From Desulfuromonas sp. (lineage in GTDB: Bacteria > Desulfobacterota > Desulfuromonadia > Desulfuromonadales > Geopsychrobacteraceae): a DNA stretch of 48,299 bases. Below, piece after piece: positions 30,135 through 38,400 of the stretch. The stretch is from NCBI GenBank assembly GCA_002869695.1, contig PKUD01000217.1, forward strand, positions 1 to 48,299, in the 5' to 3' direction. How positions within the stretch are numbered: the first letter of the stretch is position 1; each line of letters opens with the position of its first letter. A program made the position numbers and the translations under genes. The notes beneath the pieces were generated by a model. The model was not told the DNA's origin. It did no database searches and saw only the letters and a list, made by a program, of their open reading frames with translations.

Positions 30135-30220
30135 TATCACTTCGGCAACCCGGCTGTCCTTTATTCAGGACCCGTGGCTTTGCGTCACCAGATTTCTCTG
30201 GTTTTGCCCTTATCGGAATT
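30135..30220 (-). ncRNA. GEMM-I cyclic di-GMP riboswitch
   Basis: The minus strand carries the class I c-di-GMP aptamer core: AAGGGCAAAACC, a hairpin ACCAGA-GAAA-TCTGGT with a GNRA tetraloop, GACGCAAAGCCACGGG, a GTCCT/AGGAC stem, and AGCCGGGTTGCCGAAG. The base in the AGGG segment that distinguishes c-di-GMP from cGAMP binders appears to be G, favouring c-di-GMP. An intrinsic terminator follows. A nine-base segment inside the aptamer (30205-30213) is perfectly complementary to 30095-30103 downstream, offering an alternative fold. It should control the Pal-like gene. Confidence 0.88.
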
Positions 30221-30240
30221 AGTAACTCTTAATTTGCGAC

Positions 30241-30309
30241 TTATTCATCCGGTGCACGGATAGGATTAAAGGTTAACCGCCGCGCATTTATGCGTATTCT
30301 GAAAAACAT
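30241..30309 (-). CDS. Possible 22-residue peptide upstream of the riboswitch
   Basis: An ATG at 30309 has AAAGGAG six to seven bases upstream and opens a 22-codon frame ending in TAA at 30241. The peptide starts MFFRIRINARRL and ends IRAPDE, and is rich in arginine. It lies 50 bases after the polytopic membrane protein gene and about 20 bases before the aptamer. It could be a leader peptide or a small protein. Support is only the strong ribosome binding site and position. Confidence 0.45.
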   Translation of the reverse strand: MFFRIRINARRLTFNPIRAPDE

Positions 30310-30361
30310 GGGTATTCTCCTTTCTGAAGGTACAAATTTGTTAGCACGCAACCTGGAAAGA

Positions 30362-31291
30362 CTAACGCAGCAGTCTTAACACAGCCCCGAAGACTTCAGG
30401 TAGAACGGTCATGTGATATTGCATCATTTCCTGTCTGGCAGACTCCAAATGGTGCAGGTAATACTGATCAGGGATCAACTGCATCCCCAACGAGATGGCC
30501 AGCAGAAGAGCAAAAACTGCAGATGATCTCGGCAGTGGTGTCGTTAAGCTGCTGCCAATCCGGGTTCTAAAGATGTCGTAGATGGAGATAATCCACACGA
30601 GAAGAGCAGCGGGAAAGAAGATGAGTGTGGCCAGAAGGATCAACTCAAATGCCCTGCTCACCGGGCTGAAGACAATGATTTCCCAGAATGGCCGTGCTGC
30701 AAGGAGGACAAAAAGCGAAAAAAGTCCAACTACCCCGATAAACAGATAAAGACTTCCTTTCCTGGGCTGGCCATTAAGAAACTGTCCCCATCCAGGGAAA
30801 ATCAGGTTCGCCAACAGGGGGAGAATGTCGCGGTTAACACCGTTATCAGACTCATTGATAATCTTAATTGCCCTGTGGTAGGCATCGATTGCTCCGCCAA
30901 GCCAGAGGACAAGTCCGGTCAAAACGAAAACCATAACGGCAAAAATAAACAGCGGCATTTCAGCATAATATTGAACTGAGAGGCTTCGAACGGAATTCCA
31001 CTGTAAAAAAATTGAAACCAGGAGCAATACAACAAGAATCTTGAACAGAGCAAGGACGATACCCAGCCGGTGGAGACCAAGATAAATATGGCCTCCACCA
31101 CACACGATCATTGCAAGGCTGAATGAAAGAGCCGGGTTCTTCTGCGGCGGTTCAACAATCTCCGGTTGCCTCTCATCCAGGCGACTTTTCGATCTCCCCA
31201 GCTGTGAATTTGCCGTATGGTCTTTAAATGCTGGCTTGCGCCCTTTTGAGCAAATATCCTCATCATTAATGATCCAGACTTTTTCACTCAT
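30362..31291 (-). CDS. Polytopic inner-membrane protein of the TolQR-TPR cluster
   Basis: A 309-residue protein with a hydrophilic, charged N-terminal tail of about 50 residues, then about seven hydrophobic segments. Two related units are visible, each opening with a small-residue-rich helix: NPALSFSLAMIVCGGGHIYL with GLHRLGI, and LLANLIFPGWGQFLNG with QPRKGSL. This resembles duplicated TM2/DUF5683-like hairpins. AAGGAT precedes the ATG. It is the last large gene of the cluster, 72 bases after the TonB-like gene. It may anchor or assemble the motor complex; no function is known to me. Confidence 0.75.
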   Translation of the reverse strand: MSEKVWIINDEDICSKGRKPAFKDHTANSQLGRSKSRLDERQPEIVEPPQKNPALSFSLAMIVCGGGHIYLGLHRLGIVLALFKILVVLLLVSIFLQWNSVRSLSVQYYAEMPLFIFAVMVFVLTGLVLWLGGAIDAYHRAIKIINESDNGVNRDILPLLANLIFPGWGQFLNGQPRKGSLYLFIGVVGLFSLFVLLAARPFWEIIVFSPVSRAFELILLATLIFFPAALLVWIISIYDIFRTRIGSSLTTPLPRSSAVFALLLAISLGMQLIPDQYYLHHLESARQEMMQYHMTVLPEVFGAVLRLLR

Positions 31292-31363
31292 TCATTTTAT
31301 CCTTACAGGTCATAATACCGAACAAGCATGCAGGGAATAAACGATGCTACTACAAACAACATG

Positions 31364-32812
31364 TTACCCCGCCGGAAGGAAATCAATCGGATAAAGTATC
31401 GTTATCTTGGGAACTTCATCCTTCTTGCCGAAGTTAAACCTCTTGACCCGCGCAACAATTTTTTCGACCAATTCAGGTGATGCGAGATCGGTTGTCTCTA
31501 CCATACAGAGCGAGACCTCTCCCCCCGGTTCGATCGCCAGGCGCAGCAGCAGTTTGCCTCGCAGGGTCGGATCCTTGCGAAGTTCCTTGTTATATATTCG
31601 GTAGAGGGTCGCCTTGTAGCGATCGAAGACGATCTGGATTTCTTCGTCGGTCCGCGCCGGACCGGGGCCATCGCTGAGCGGACGTCCCTCCTCCTCTGTC
31701 AACCCGGCGACAGTGCTCTCAACGCGTGCAAAGGCTACACCTCCGATACGGTCGCCGTTGCCTCCGCTGCCTCCGAGTCCGAGGTTCCGGCTGACCGTGG
31801 CATTACTGATCCCTCCACTTGAACCGTTGGCCTGCATCGCCACCAATGAGCGTTGGGGTCGAGCGTGCCCGGCAGCCAGCGGAGCTTTGTTGCTAACCCG
31901 CGCTTCGGTTCCGAGTTTGGTGACAGGGGCTTCTTCCATCAGGTCCTTGAACGTATCCTTGAACGCCAGAACTCCGCTACTTTCAACCTTTTTACGTGCC
32001 GTTTTTTTGGCACCACTTGCGGTGGCTACTTTCGTCTCTTTTTCTACCTGCTTCTGCTTTGTCTTTTCAGGTTTTTTCGCTTCAGTTTTTTTCTTCTCAG
32101 GGTCGGGTGTCTTTTCCTTCTTGACCGGCTCGGGCAATGGAACCGGTTCCGGCGGTGGCGGTTCGTTCCTGACCAGCATCGCCAGTCGTTCTGGAATCTC
32201 GACCACGGTCTGCGATCGATCCGGGAGAGGAACGCTAATCATCGGCACAACGATGCCGAAAAAGAAGCTGAGCAGAAGTGCCACGAGAACTGAACGACGA
32301 AAATATTGCTCGGACTCCCCTTCTTTCGACCAGGGCATGATGATCGCGCGATAAGGAATGATTGAAACTTCGCGTTCGATGGCGAATTCATCCCTGCGCC
32401 GCTCTTCCCTGGCATAGGCGTCCATGACCTCGGCGTTTAATATGTCCAGTTGTTCAAAGCAAAGTTCGAGTTGTTCCCTGCAGGTCTGCTGCTTCTTCAG
32501 CTCATCGCTGATCTCCACCTCAAACCGATCCACCTGCGCGCGCAGGCGGTTGATATGCTCGGCAGGGTCATCAGCCGGGTTCAGTTCATCCCAAAAGAGG
32601 TTTTCAGCCTTCAACTCCGCTAACGCATCGAGGGCACTGCAGACATTCTGCAATGCATCGTAACGTTTTCTCTCTGCGGAAAAGACCTCCAGCTCTGCCT
32701 CAGCAACGCGTAGCTCACCCTCGAGAATCCCGATCCGACCTGATATCAGCTCGATCTGCGCGTTCAGAGGCTCCAATTCCTGCGCCAGTATGGATACTTT
32801 GTCAGAATTCAT
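31364..32812 (-). CDS. TonB-like AgmX/PglI-type energy transducer with N-terminal coiled coil
   Basis: A 482-residue protein in four parts. Residues 1-150 are cytoplasmic and predicted coiled coil, rich in glutamate and leucine heptads. One transmembrane helix lies at about 173-195 (SVLVALLLSFFFGIVVPMIS). A proline/lysine-rich periplasmic linker (EPPPPEPVPLPEPVKKEK) covers about 210-265. A glycine-rich stretch and a C-terminal TonB-like domain (about 390-482) follow, with YRIYNKELRKDPTLRGKLLL and IEPGGEVSLCMVE, as in Myxococcus AgmX/PglI (GltJ/GltG). It starts one base after the first TolR gene and probably couples the TolQ/TolR motor to outer-envelope partners. Confidence 0.87.
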   Translation of the reverse strand: MNSDKVSILAQELEPLNAQIELISGRIGILEGELRVAEAELEVFSAERKRYDALQNVCSALDALAELKAENLFWDELNPADDPAEHINRLRAQVDRFEVEISDELKKQQTCREQLELCFEQLDILNAEVMDAYAREERRRDEFAIEREVSIIPYRAIIMPWSKEGESEQYFRRSVLVALLLSFFFGIVVPMISVPLPDRSQTVVEIPERLAMLVRNEPPPPEPVPLPEPVKKEKTPDPEKKKTEAKKPEKTKQKQVEKETKVATASGAKKTARKKVESSGVLAFKDTFKDLMEEAPVTKLGTEARVSNKAPLAAGHARPQRSLVAMQANGSSGGISNATVSRNLGLGGSGGNGDRIGGVAFARVESTVAGLTEEEGRPLSDGPGPARTDEEIQIVFDRYKATLYRIYNKELRKDPTLRGKLLLRLAIEPGGEVSLCMVETTDLASPELVEKIVARVKRFNFGKKDEVPKITILYPIDFLPAG

Positions 32813-32813
32813 A

Positions 32814-33308
32814 CTAGCTCTGTGCGGCTTTCTGGATGACAGCCAGTGAGATCTTTCCGTAGCCCGAAAGGGTACAGGTTGACATGATCTTCTTCAGTAC
32901 GTTGAACGGAATCGTCTTATCAGCAAGGATGGTGATCTCCTTGCTGTCAGCGATCGTCCTGGTACTGATGCCGATGATATTCTGTTCCAGCAGGGCGAGT
33001 TTGTCTGAAATCGCATCCACCCTGTTACCCTTTGCTTTGCTGAGCTCCGCTGTTCCGACGACCGATTCTCCCTGAATCAGGACCGCTTCGGGGTTGACCA
33101 TGATGACCACCGTCTCGCGTGGCTTTGACTCTACGACCGAATCCGGCAGCTTGATTTGTTTGGGGGGCGAGAGGACTTCATTCGATCCCGAATTGGCCAG
33201 CAGGAAAAAGACCAGAATCGTGAATACGTCCATCAGGGATGTCAGGTTGAGGCCGGTAATTTTTTTTCTGTTACGCCCCATTCGTCTCATGCGTCGGGTA
33301 TCTCTCAT
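32814..33308 (-). CDS. TolR/ExbD-family motor protein (with transmembrane aspartate)
   Basis: A 164-residue stator-type protein with one N-terminal transmembrane helix and a periplasmic domain. The helix region GLNLTSLMDVFTILVFFLLA contains the conserved proton-path aspartate (residue 27). The periplasmic part ends with the ExbD/TolR-like VLKKIMSTCTLSGYGKISLA. GGAGA precedes the ATG, which overlaps the stop of the second TolR gene by four bases. With the TolQ-like protein it should form a proton-driven motor in the inner membrane. Confidence 0.92.
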   Translation of the reverse strand: MRDTRRMRRMGRNRKKITGLNLTSLMDVFTILVFFLLANSGSNEVLSPPKQIKLPDSVVESKPRETVVIMVNPEAVLIQGESVVGTAELSKAKGNRVDAISDKLALLEQNIIGISTRTIADSKEITILADKTIPFNVLKKIMSTCTLSGYGKISLAVIQKAAQS

Positions 33309-33799
33309 GGCGCGTCTCCAATCGATATATTGGGAAAGAGCAGCGCCTGCTGAACCTCGTCAGACCCCTCATCCCGAACGTCCCGTCCACGGACCGTGTC
33401 CATAACCTGAATGAGGTAGTCGTACTCGATATTCGGTTCCATCAGGACCGTTGCATCTTCCTTCTGCGGATATTTTTCTTTGACCCGAACGAGCAAGTCG
33501 GAGAGCTTCTGCAGATTGTAGCTCCCTTCTTCTTTGGGCAGTTTGGCGACCACTCGCGTCCCGTTGGCAAACTCCAGGCCATCACCTCGAACGATGATTT
33601 CGATGCTGAAGTTCGGTTTGTTCGCAACCGCCGCTGCAGAGGCCTCGGTCGGGACACTCAATTCGAGAATAGTCACGCGCGAGAACACCGCACTGATCAA
33701 GAGAAATGGCACCAGTACGACCATCAGGTTGAGAAAGGTCGTAATGTCAAGTTCGGGGACCTCTTTCGACCGCCGTCTGCTATGTCGTCGCCTGGCCAT
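33305..33799 (-). CDS. TolR/ExbD-family protein lacking the transmembrane aspartate
   Basis: A 164-residue protein with an arginine-rich cytoplasmic start and one transmembrane helix, ELDITTFLNLMVVLVPFLLI. Aligned with the neighbouring TolR, the proton-path aspartate is replaced by asparagine (residue 24). The rest of the pattern is kept, including a periplasmic domain of about 120 residues. It starts two bases after the TolQ gene and overlaps the next TolR by four bases. Two unequal TolR subunits beside one TolQ recall AglQ and AglS beside AglR in Myxococcus. It may be a structural partner rather than a proton carrier. Confidence 0.9.
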   Translation of the reverse strand: MARRRHSRRRSKEVPELDITTFLNLMVVLVPFLLISAVFSRVTILELSVPTEASAAAVANKPNFSIEIIVRGDGLEFANGTRVVAKLPKEEGSYNLQKLSDLLVRVKEKYPQKEDATVLMEPNIEYDYLIQVMDTVRGRDVRDEGSDEVQQALLFPNISIGDAP

Positions 33800-33801
33800 G
33801 A

Positions 33802-34455
33802 TCAGTTCGCCGGAAACTGGCGTTTGGCAGTATTGGAGATACTGTTCAGAGCCTTGACCGACGCCATCTCAAGGCTGTCCACAATCTGTCCGGTGGTCGA
33901 GGTCAGCTTTGCGTGGATGATCAGCAGGGGGATCGCCGCCATCAATCCGAAGGCCGTGGTATTCATCGCCACCGAGATGCTGGCTGAAAGCAGGTCAGCT
34001 TTCTCTGCCGGGTTGGCGTTGGCCACAGCGGTAAAGGCTTCGATCAGGCCCATGATGGTGCCCAGCAGGCCAAGCAATGTGGCAATATTGGATAACAGGG
34101 CGACATAGGGCGTACGTCGTTCTAGCTGCGGAATGATTTCCATCATGCTTTCTTCCATCGCAATTTCGATATCTTCACGACGTCTTACCGCTCCCTGACG
34201 TGCCAATCCCATGCCGAGCATCTGCGCGATGGTTGATTTGTCCTCGTTCACCACTTCGCGAGCCGTGTCAAAATCCCCTTCGCTTAAGAGCGGATGGATT
34301 TCTCCCCACATTCTGCGGTTTTCATTCCGGATACGCCCGAGCTGAACCCAGCGTTCCACGGCGATGGCCATGCCGAAAGCAAACACCAACAGGATGGGGT
34401 ACATGAACAGGCCACCCTTTTGAAAAAAACCGACCAGTGAATAGATGATTCCCAT
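33802..34455 (-). CDS. MotA/TolQ/ExbB-family proton channel protein
   Basis: A 217-residue inner-membrane protein with three hydrophobic segments: one near residues 15-35 (LFMYPILLVFAFGMAIAVER) and two after residue 110 (YVALLSNIATLLGLLGTIMG and TTAFGLMAAIPLLII). The pattern LLGTIMGLIEAF and SVAMNTTAFGLMAAIP is that of TolQ/ExbB/AglR. GGAGG lies upstream of the ATG, whose first base overlaps the preceding gene. It forms a motor with the two TolR proteins encoded directly downstream. Confidence 0.94.
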   Translation of the reverse strand: MGIIYSLVGFFQKGGLFMYPILLVFAFGMAIAVERWVQLGRIRNENRRMWGEIHPLLSEGDFDTAREVVNEDKSTIAQMLGMGLARQGAVRRREDIEIAMEESMMEIIPQLERRTPYVALLSNIATLLGLLGTIMGLIEAFTAVANANPAEKADLLSASISVAMNTTAFGLMAAIPLLIIHAKLTSTTGQIVDSLEMASVKALNSISNTAKRQFPAN

Positions 34456-34769
34456 TAGTTTATCCTCCCAGGCTTGTTAGTTGTGCTGACTTCGTAGAAG
34501 TCGAGCTGTCTTTTGAAAACGTCCCGATCCACAGGAACGTCATCTGCGTTCACTACAATATTCAGGCTGTTTTCCACCCCGATCTCTGAACTTTTCCAGG
34601 GAACGATGTAGAGCGATTTCGGTGCCTCATCGTTGCCGACAATGGACATTCCCGACAGCTCTTTGACTGACGGATCCGACCCGGGGTTGTCGTGCCGTTC
34701 GGTTTGTCCTGCCATCGCGACAAAGGGCAACAGCATAAAACAGACTGTCATCGCCAATTTGCTCATCAT
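34455..34769 (-). CDS. Small exported protein of unknown function
   Basis: A 104-residue protein with a clear Sec signal peptide ending AMA-G near residue 20. The mature part of about 84 residues is acidic and has no cysteine. It contains SGMSIVGNDEAPKSLYIVPW and a C-terminal DVFKRQLDFYEV segment. The ATG at 34769 has GGAGAG upstream; a start at 34799 overlaps the previous stop but lacks a ribosome binding site. It is locked between a TPR lipoprotein gene and tolQ. I recognise no family. Confidence 0.75.
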   Translation of the reverse strand: MMSKLAMTVCFMLLPFVAMAGQTERHDNPGSDPSVKELSGMSIVGNDEAPKSLYIVPWKSSEIGVENSLNIVVNADDVPVDRDVFKRQLDFYEVSTTNKPGRIN

Positions 34770-34795
34770 TTGCTCTCCGATCTTAATCGTCCGCT

Positions 34796-35485
34796 TCATT
34801 GGCCGAGGCGTAACTGCAGCTCGGAAATCCAGAGCTGTACATATTCATCCTCGGGGTTGAACTTTGCGTAGACAAGGTACTGTTCCAGGGCACATTCCAG
34901 ATCCCGCAGATAGAGATCGCAGAGGATGCCGAGATTTTTACGGAGCGGCAGGTATTCGGGAAAAACTTCAAGTGATTGTTCGTAAATATCCCGCGCTTGC
35001 AAAAAGCGCCCTGCTCCGCTGAGCAGCAAACCGTATTCCTGGCTGGCCACGGGATGGCCGGGAACCAGCTGCAGAGCGGCATTCAGATGGTCCTCTGCAA
35101 GCTCCGGGCGGTCGATGTTGCGATAAGCCATCGCAATATCGACATGGGGGGCAGAAATGTCGGGGGCTTGTTCAATCACATCGTCAAACTGCTCAATCGA
35201 TGCGTCGTAGTCTTTCGCAAGAAACAGATTCACCCCGTCGTTGAACTGTTTTTGCAGTTCTTCACTCAACATTTCCGCCTCATTGAGTGCAAAACCCAGT
35301 CGCCCGTCTGTAAAACGGTTCACCGTTGTGCCCTGTTGCATAACCGGCTCTTCTTTGACGATGTCGGGTTTTGTCGCAACTCCCGTCGCGCACCCGCCCA
35401 GTACCAGCAACAAGGCAGTTACGAGAGCTCTCTCGCTGCACCATCGGCAGGGTTTTCGCAGTTTTTCTCTACCTGTCATGTTCAT
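34796..35485 (-). CDS. TPR lipoprotein of the motor cluster
   Basis: A 229-residue lipoprotein. The lipobox LGGC lies near residue 32 after a hydrophobic stretch. From about residue 75 there are four to five tetratricopeptide-type repeats, for example APHVDIAMAYRNIDRPELAE and YGLLLSGAGRFLQARDIYEQ. It resembles the Myxococcus TPR protein AglT (GltE) in size and position. GGAG precedes the ATG, which overlaps the large TPR gene by four bases. It probably serves as an outer- or inner-membrane-anchored scaffold in the periplasm. Confidence 0.88.
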   Translation of the reverse strand: MNMTGREKLRKPCRWCSERALVTALLLVLGGCATGVATKPDIVKEEPVMQQGTTVNRFTDGRLGFALNEAEMLSEELQKQFNDGVNLFLAKDYDASIEQFDDVIEQAPDISAPHVDIAMAYRNIDRPELAEDHLNAALQLVPGHPVASQEYGLLLSGAGRFLQARDIYEQSLEVFPEYLPLRKNLGILCDLYLRDLECALEQYLVYAKFNPEDEYVQLWISELQLRLGQ

Positions 35486-38400
35486 CTTTCGCTCCGTATC
35501 TCGTGACTCAAACGTGTGTCTGAATCCGAAAAATCTGTGCTATTGGCGTCGAGATGCATCCGGTCGGCCCGCGACAAGACTTCGGTTACAGGTTGCGTCT
35601 GTTCGCGCGGAGAGTCCGGCACCAGCTGATTTTCCGCCTCAGTCCCGATTTTATCTTCCGGCATGATCGGTTCGGTGGGCCTCCCGGAAGTATGGTCCTG
35701 CATGTCAGGGAGGGTGCTGTAATCCGTTTCAGGGGAATCAGCATTCTGCGATGCCTCGTTCAGCGGTTCTGCTGATGTCGAACCATCTACGTTTCCCGGG
35801 AACGACGTCTGGCGGCCGGTAGGTGTTGCCGCAACTACTCCGTCAAGCTGCGTCCAACCCTCATCGGCCGTCAGCTCGAGAGCAGGGACCATGTTTCCGG
35901 TCGGCGTTACCGGCGACGTGCCTGCGATAAGGTAACTGAAGGTTTTCAACGAAGCGATAATGGCTGGTTGTTCCACAGGCCTTGCGTAGCGAGCCGGGAT
36001 AAACAGGGCCAGGCGTGCCAGACTTTTTTCGACCCACCGGTTGTAGACTCCGATAGCGATCAGTTCAAGGTTGCTCTGATGGACGGCAATGGCTTTCTCC
36101 TCGAAGGGGTATGCCTGTTCCTCTATCGCCAGTTCGTATTCTTCGCTCTCCAGAGGACTCAGCCCTTCAGGCCGCTCGGACTCCGTCAGTGATTTGCTGA
36201 AGTGGGCATAAATTTCTGCAAGATAGTAGGTAGCGGCGGCAGTGACTTCGCCGATTTCATAATCGATGAGCGTCGTGAACTTCTGCGTTGCCGTCTTCAT
36301 CAGCTTCTGTTTCTTGCGTAAATTCACCTCGAACGGTTTGACGAGACCGACGGCTACGAAACTGAGATAGGACTTCTCGGCGAGAACCAATGCGGCAAAA
36401 CCTGCAAGGTAGCGGGTTCTGTCGGTGCGAGAAGGCCCGGCATCGGCGTCAAGCTCTACGATCCGGCCCAGCTCCGCCAGGTATTCTTTGTCTCGCTTTT
36501 GCCCCTTGAGGAGTTCGGCTATTTTGCTACGTGTTTCGATGTTGGGTTCAAGCGGTTGTGGGAAATAGGTGACAAAACGGCGATAAACCACCAGTGCCTG
36601 GTCCGTATTTGCACACTTCTCATAGAGTTCCGCGGCAATCATCAGCGCGTCACGGCGGAGGTCGTCGTTATCCGACTCGGCTTCTACACGCCCGAACTCA
36701 CCGGCCGCCAGTTCATACTGAGCAGCCTCACGGTAGACAAATGCGATCTTTTTGGTCACGTCTTGCTGTAATTCGTGTCCCGGGAAGTTTGTACGGAAGC
36801 CAGTTAAAACCGTAGCCGCTTTCTTCCAGGCCTTGATTTGTATCAACGCCGCAGCCGCATCGTAGTCCGCCGTCGGCCTGATTTTTGATGTTGGCGCCAT
36901 ACTCGCTACCCGGAGAAAGTGTTCAGCCGCGGTAGAGAAGTCTTCGATAGTTCTGGCCTGCTCACCCTGCCGATAGATCGATGCCGCGAGGTTGTCATTC
37001 AGCGTTTGCCGAGATGGGTCCTCATCCGGAAGCAGCTCCAGAACTTTGATGTACGCTGCTTCCGCCTCATCAAAAACCTCGAGCTCATAGCAGGAGTGAG
37101 CAACGACCAGCCATGCGGACCGCGTGACATCGGATTCAGCGTCAGGGAACATGTCGAGCAGTGTCTGACCTGCGTCGACCGCATGTTCGAATTCTTCAAG
37201 GGCATAAAGATCATCCGTTGCTGCTCCGAGGACGATCGCCGCCTTATTATGTTCAGGGAAGGTCTCAGCGAAGCTGAGCGACGACCGGACCACCTCGCGT
37301 TTGACGGATTCCTGCTGCTGTTCCGGGACCAGGGAAAGATGCTGCCGATAGGCGAAAACCGCTGCATATCCGGCCTTGGGCGACAGACCGTGGGTGGGGT
37401 AATGGTAGGCGGTTTTTTCATACTCTACCGCTGCTGTACCGAAATCGCGATGTTCCAGCAACAGGTCTGCCAGCTGGTAATTGATGGTTGGCGACTCTTG
37501 ATCCTGCGGAAAGGAAATCAGGAACTGGCGGTACCAGTGCTGCGCCTCGTTGAAATTCACCCGTTTCCCGTCCTTGCGCTTTGGGTTCTGGTAAAGCGCG
37601 TGATAATGATTCGCCAGGTCTGTCAGGTTGGTTTTCAGGTGGATGAGGACTTCAGGGCGCTCCAGAGGTTCGAAATGCTGCCAGTATTCCGCCGTCAGAC
37701 CGTACCTGTTTGCATAGGTTTTCTTCGCCTCGATAACCAGGCTGGGGAAGCCTCCGGCCGTGTTTATCTCGACGATACGCATCTGGAACAGAGGTGCCTT
37801 CTTGTGGAACGGGTTCCGGTTTAGGAACGCATGGTAGGTCTCGACGGCGTCACTGTAGCGACGCTTGGTAAAGAAATATTCACTCAGGTTGGCGTAGACA
37901 TTGCTCTCGTAGCTGCGCTCGCCGTAACGGTCGAAGTAATCGACCACCGCAACGGCACCACCTAAATAGGAAAAGCTCAGACTGATCACGCGAAACGTAT
38001 CATCCATCCGTTTCCGTTCCTGTTCGTCTTCAATCTGGTCGAAGTCATAGCCGACGGAAAGTTTATAATCAAGCAGGCCGATATAGCGATGGATCGCGTC
38101 TTCGTACAGTTCCTGTTTGTAGAACGTCCAGCCCAGCTTGTAGAGGGCCAGCGGAAAGAATGAGGAACCGACACCCAGGTCGACAATGTCCGTATAGGCT
38201 TCTTCCGCATCGAGGTAGCGCCTGTGGGTGAAGAAATATTCACCGCGCCTGAACTGAACTTCGTCGAGATAGCGCGATTGCGGATATTCCCGGACCAACC
38301 GGTTCATAACCTGCATCGCCTCTTCAGTGCGACCCAGTTCTTCATAGGCACGACACATCTGGTAGAGGACCTGGTCGTTGCGTTGGTAAAGCGGATATTC

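Noticed and set aside
29437-30362. Treating the Pal-like gene and TolQR genes as the canonical Tol-Pal system
   Set aside because: No TolA or TolB is present, two TolR types are encoded, and the TonB-like protein is of the AgmX/PglI type.
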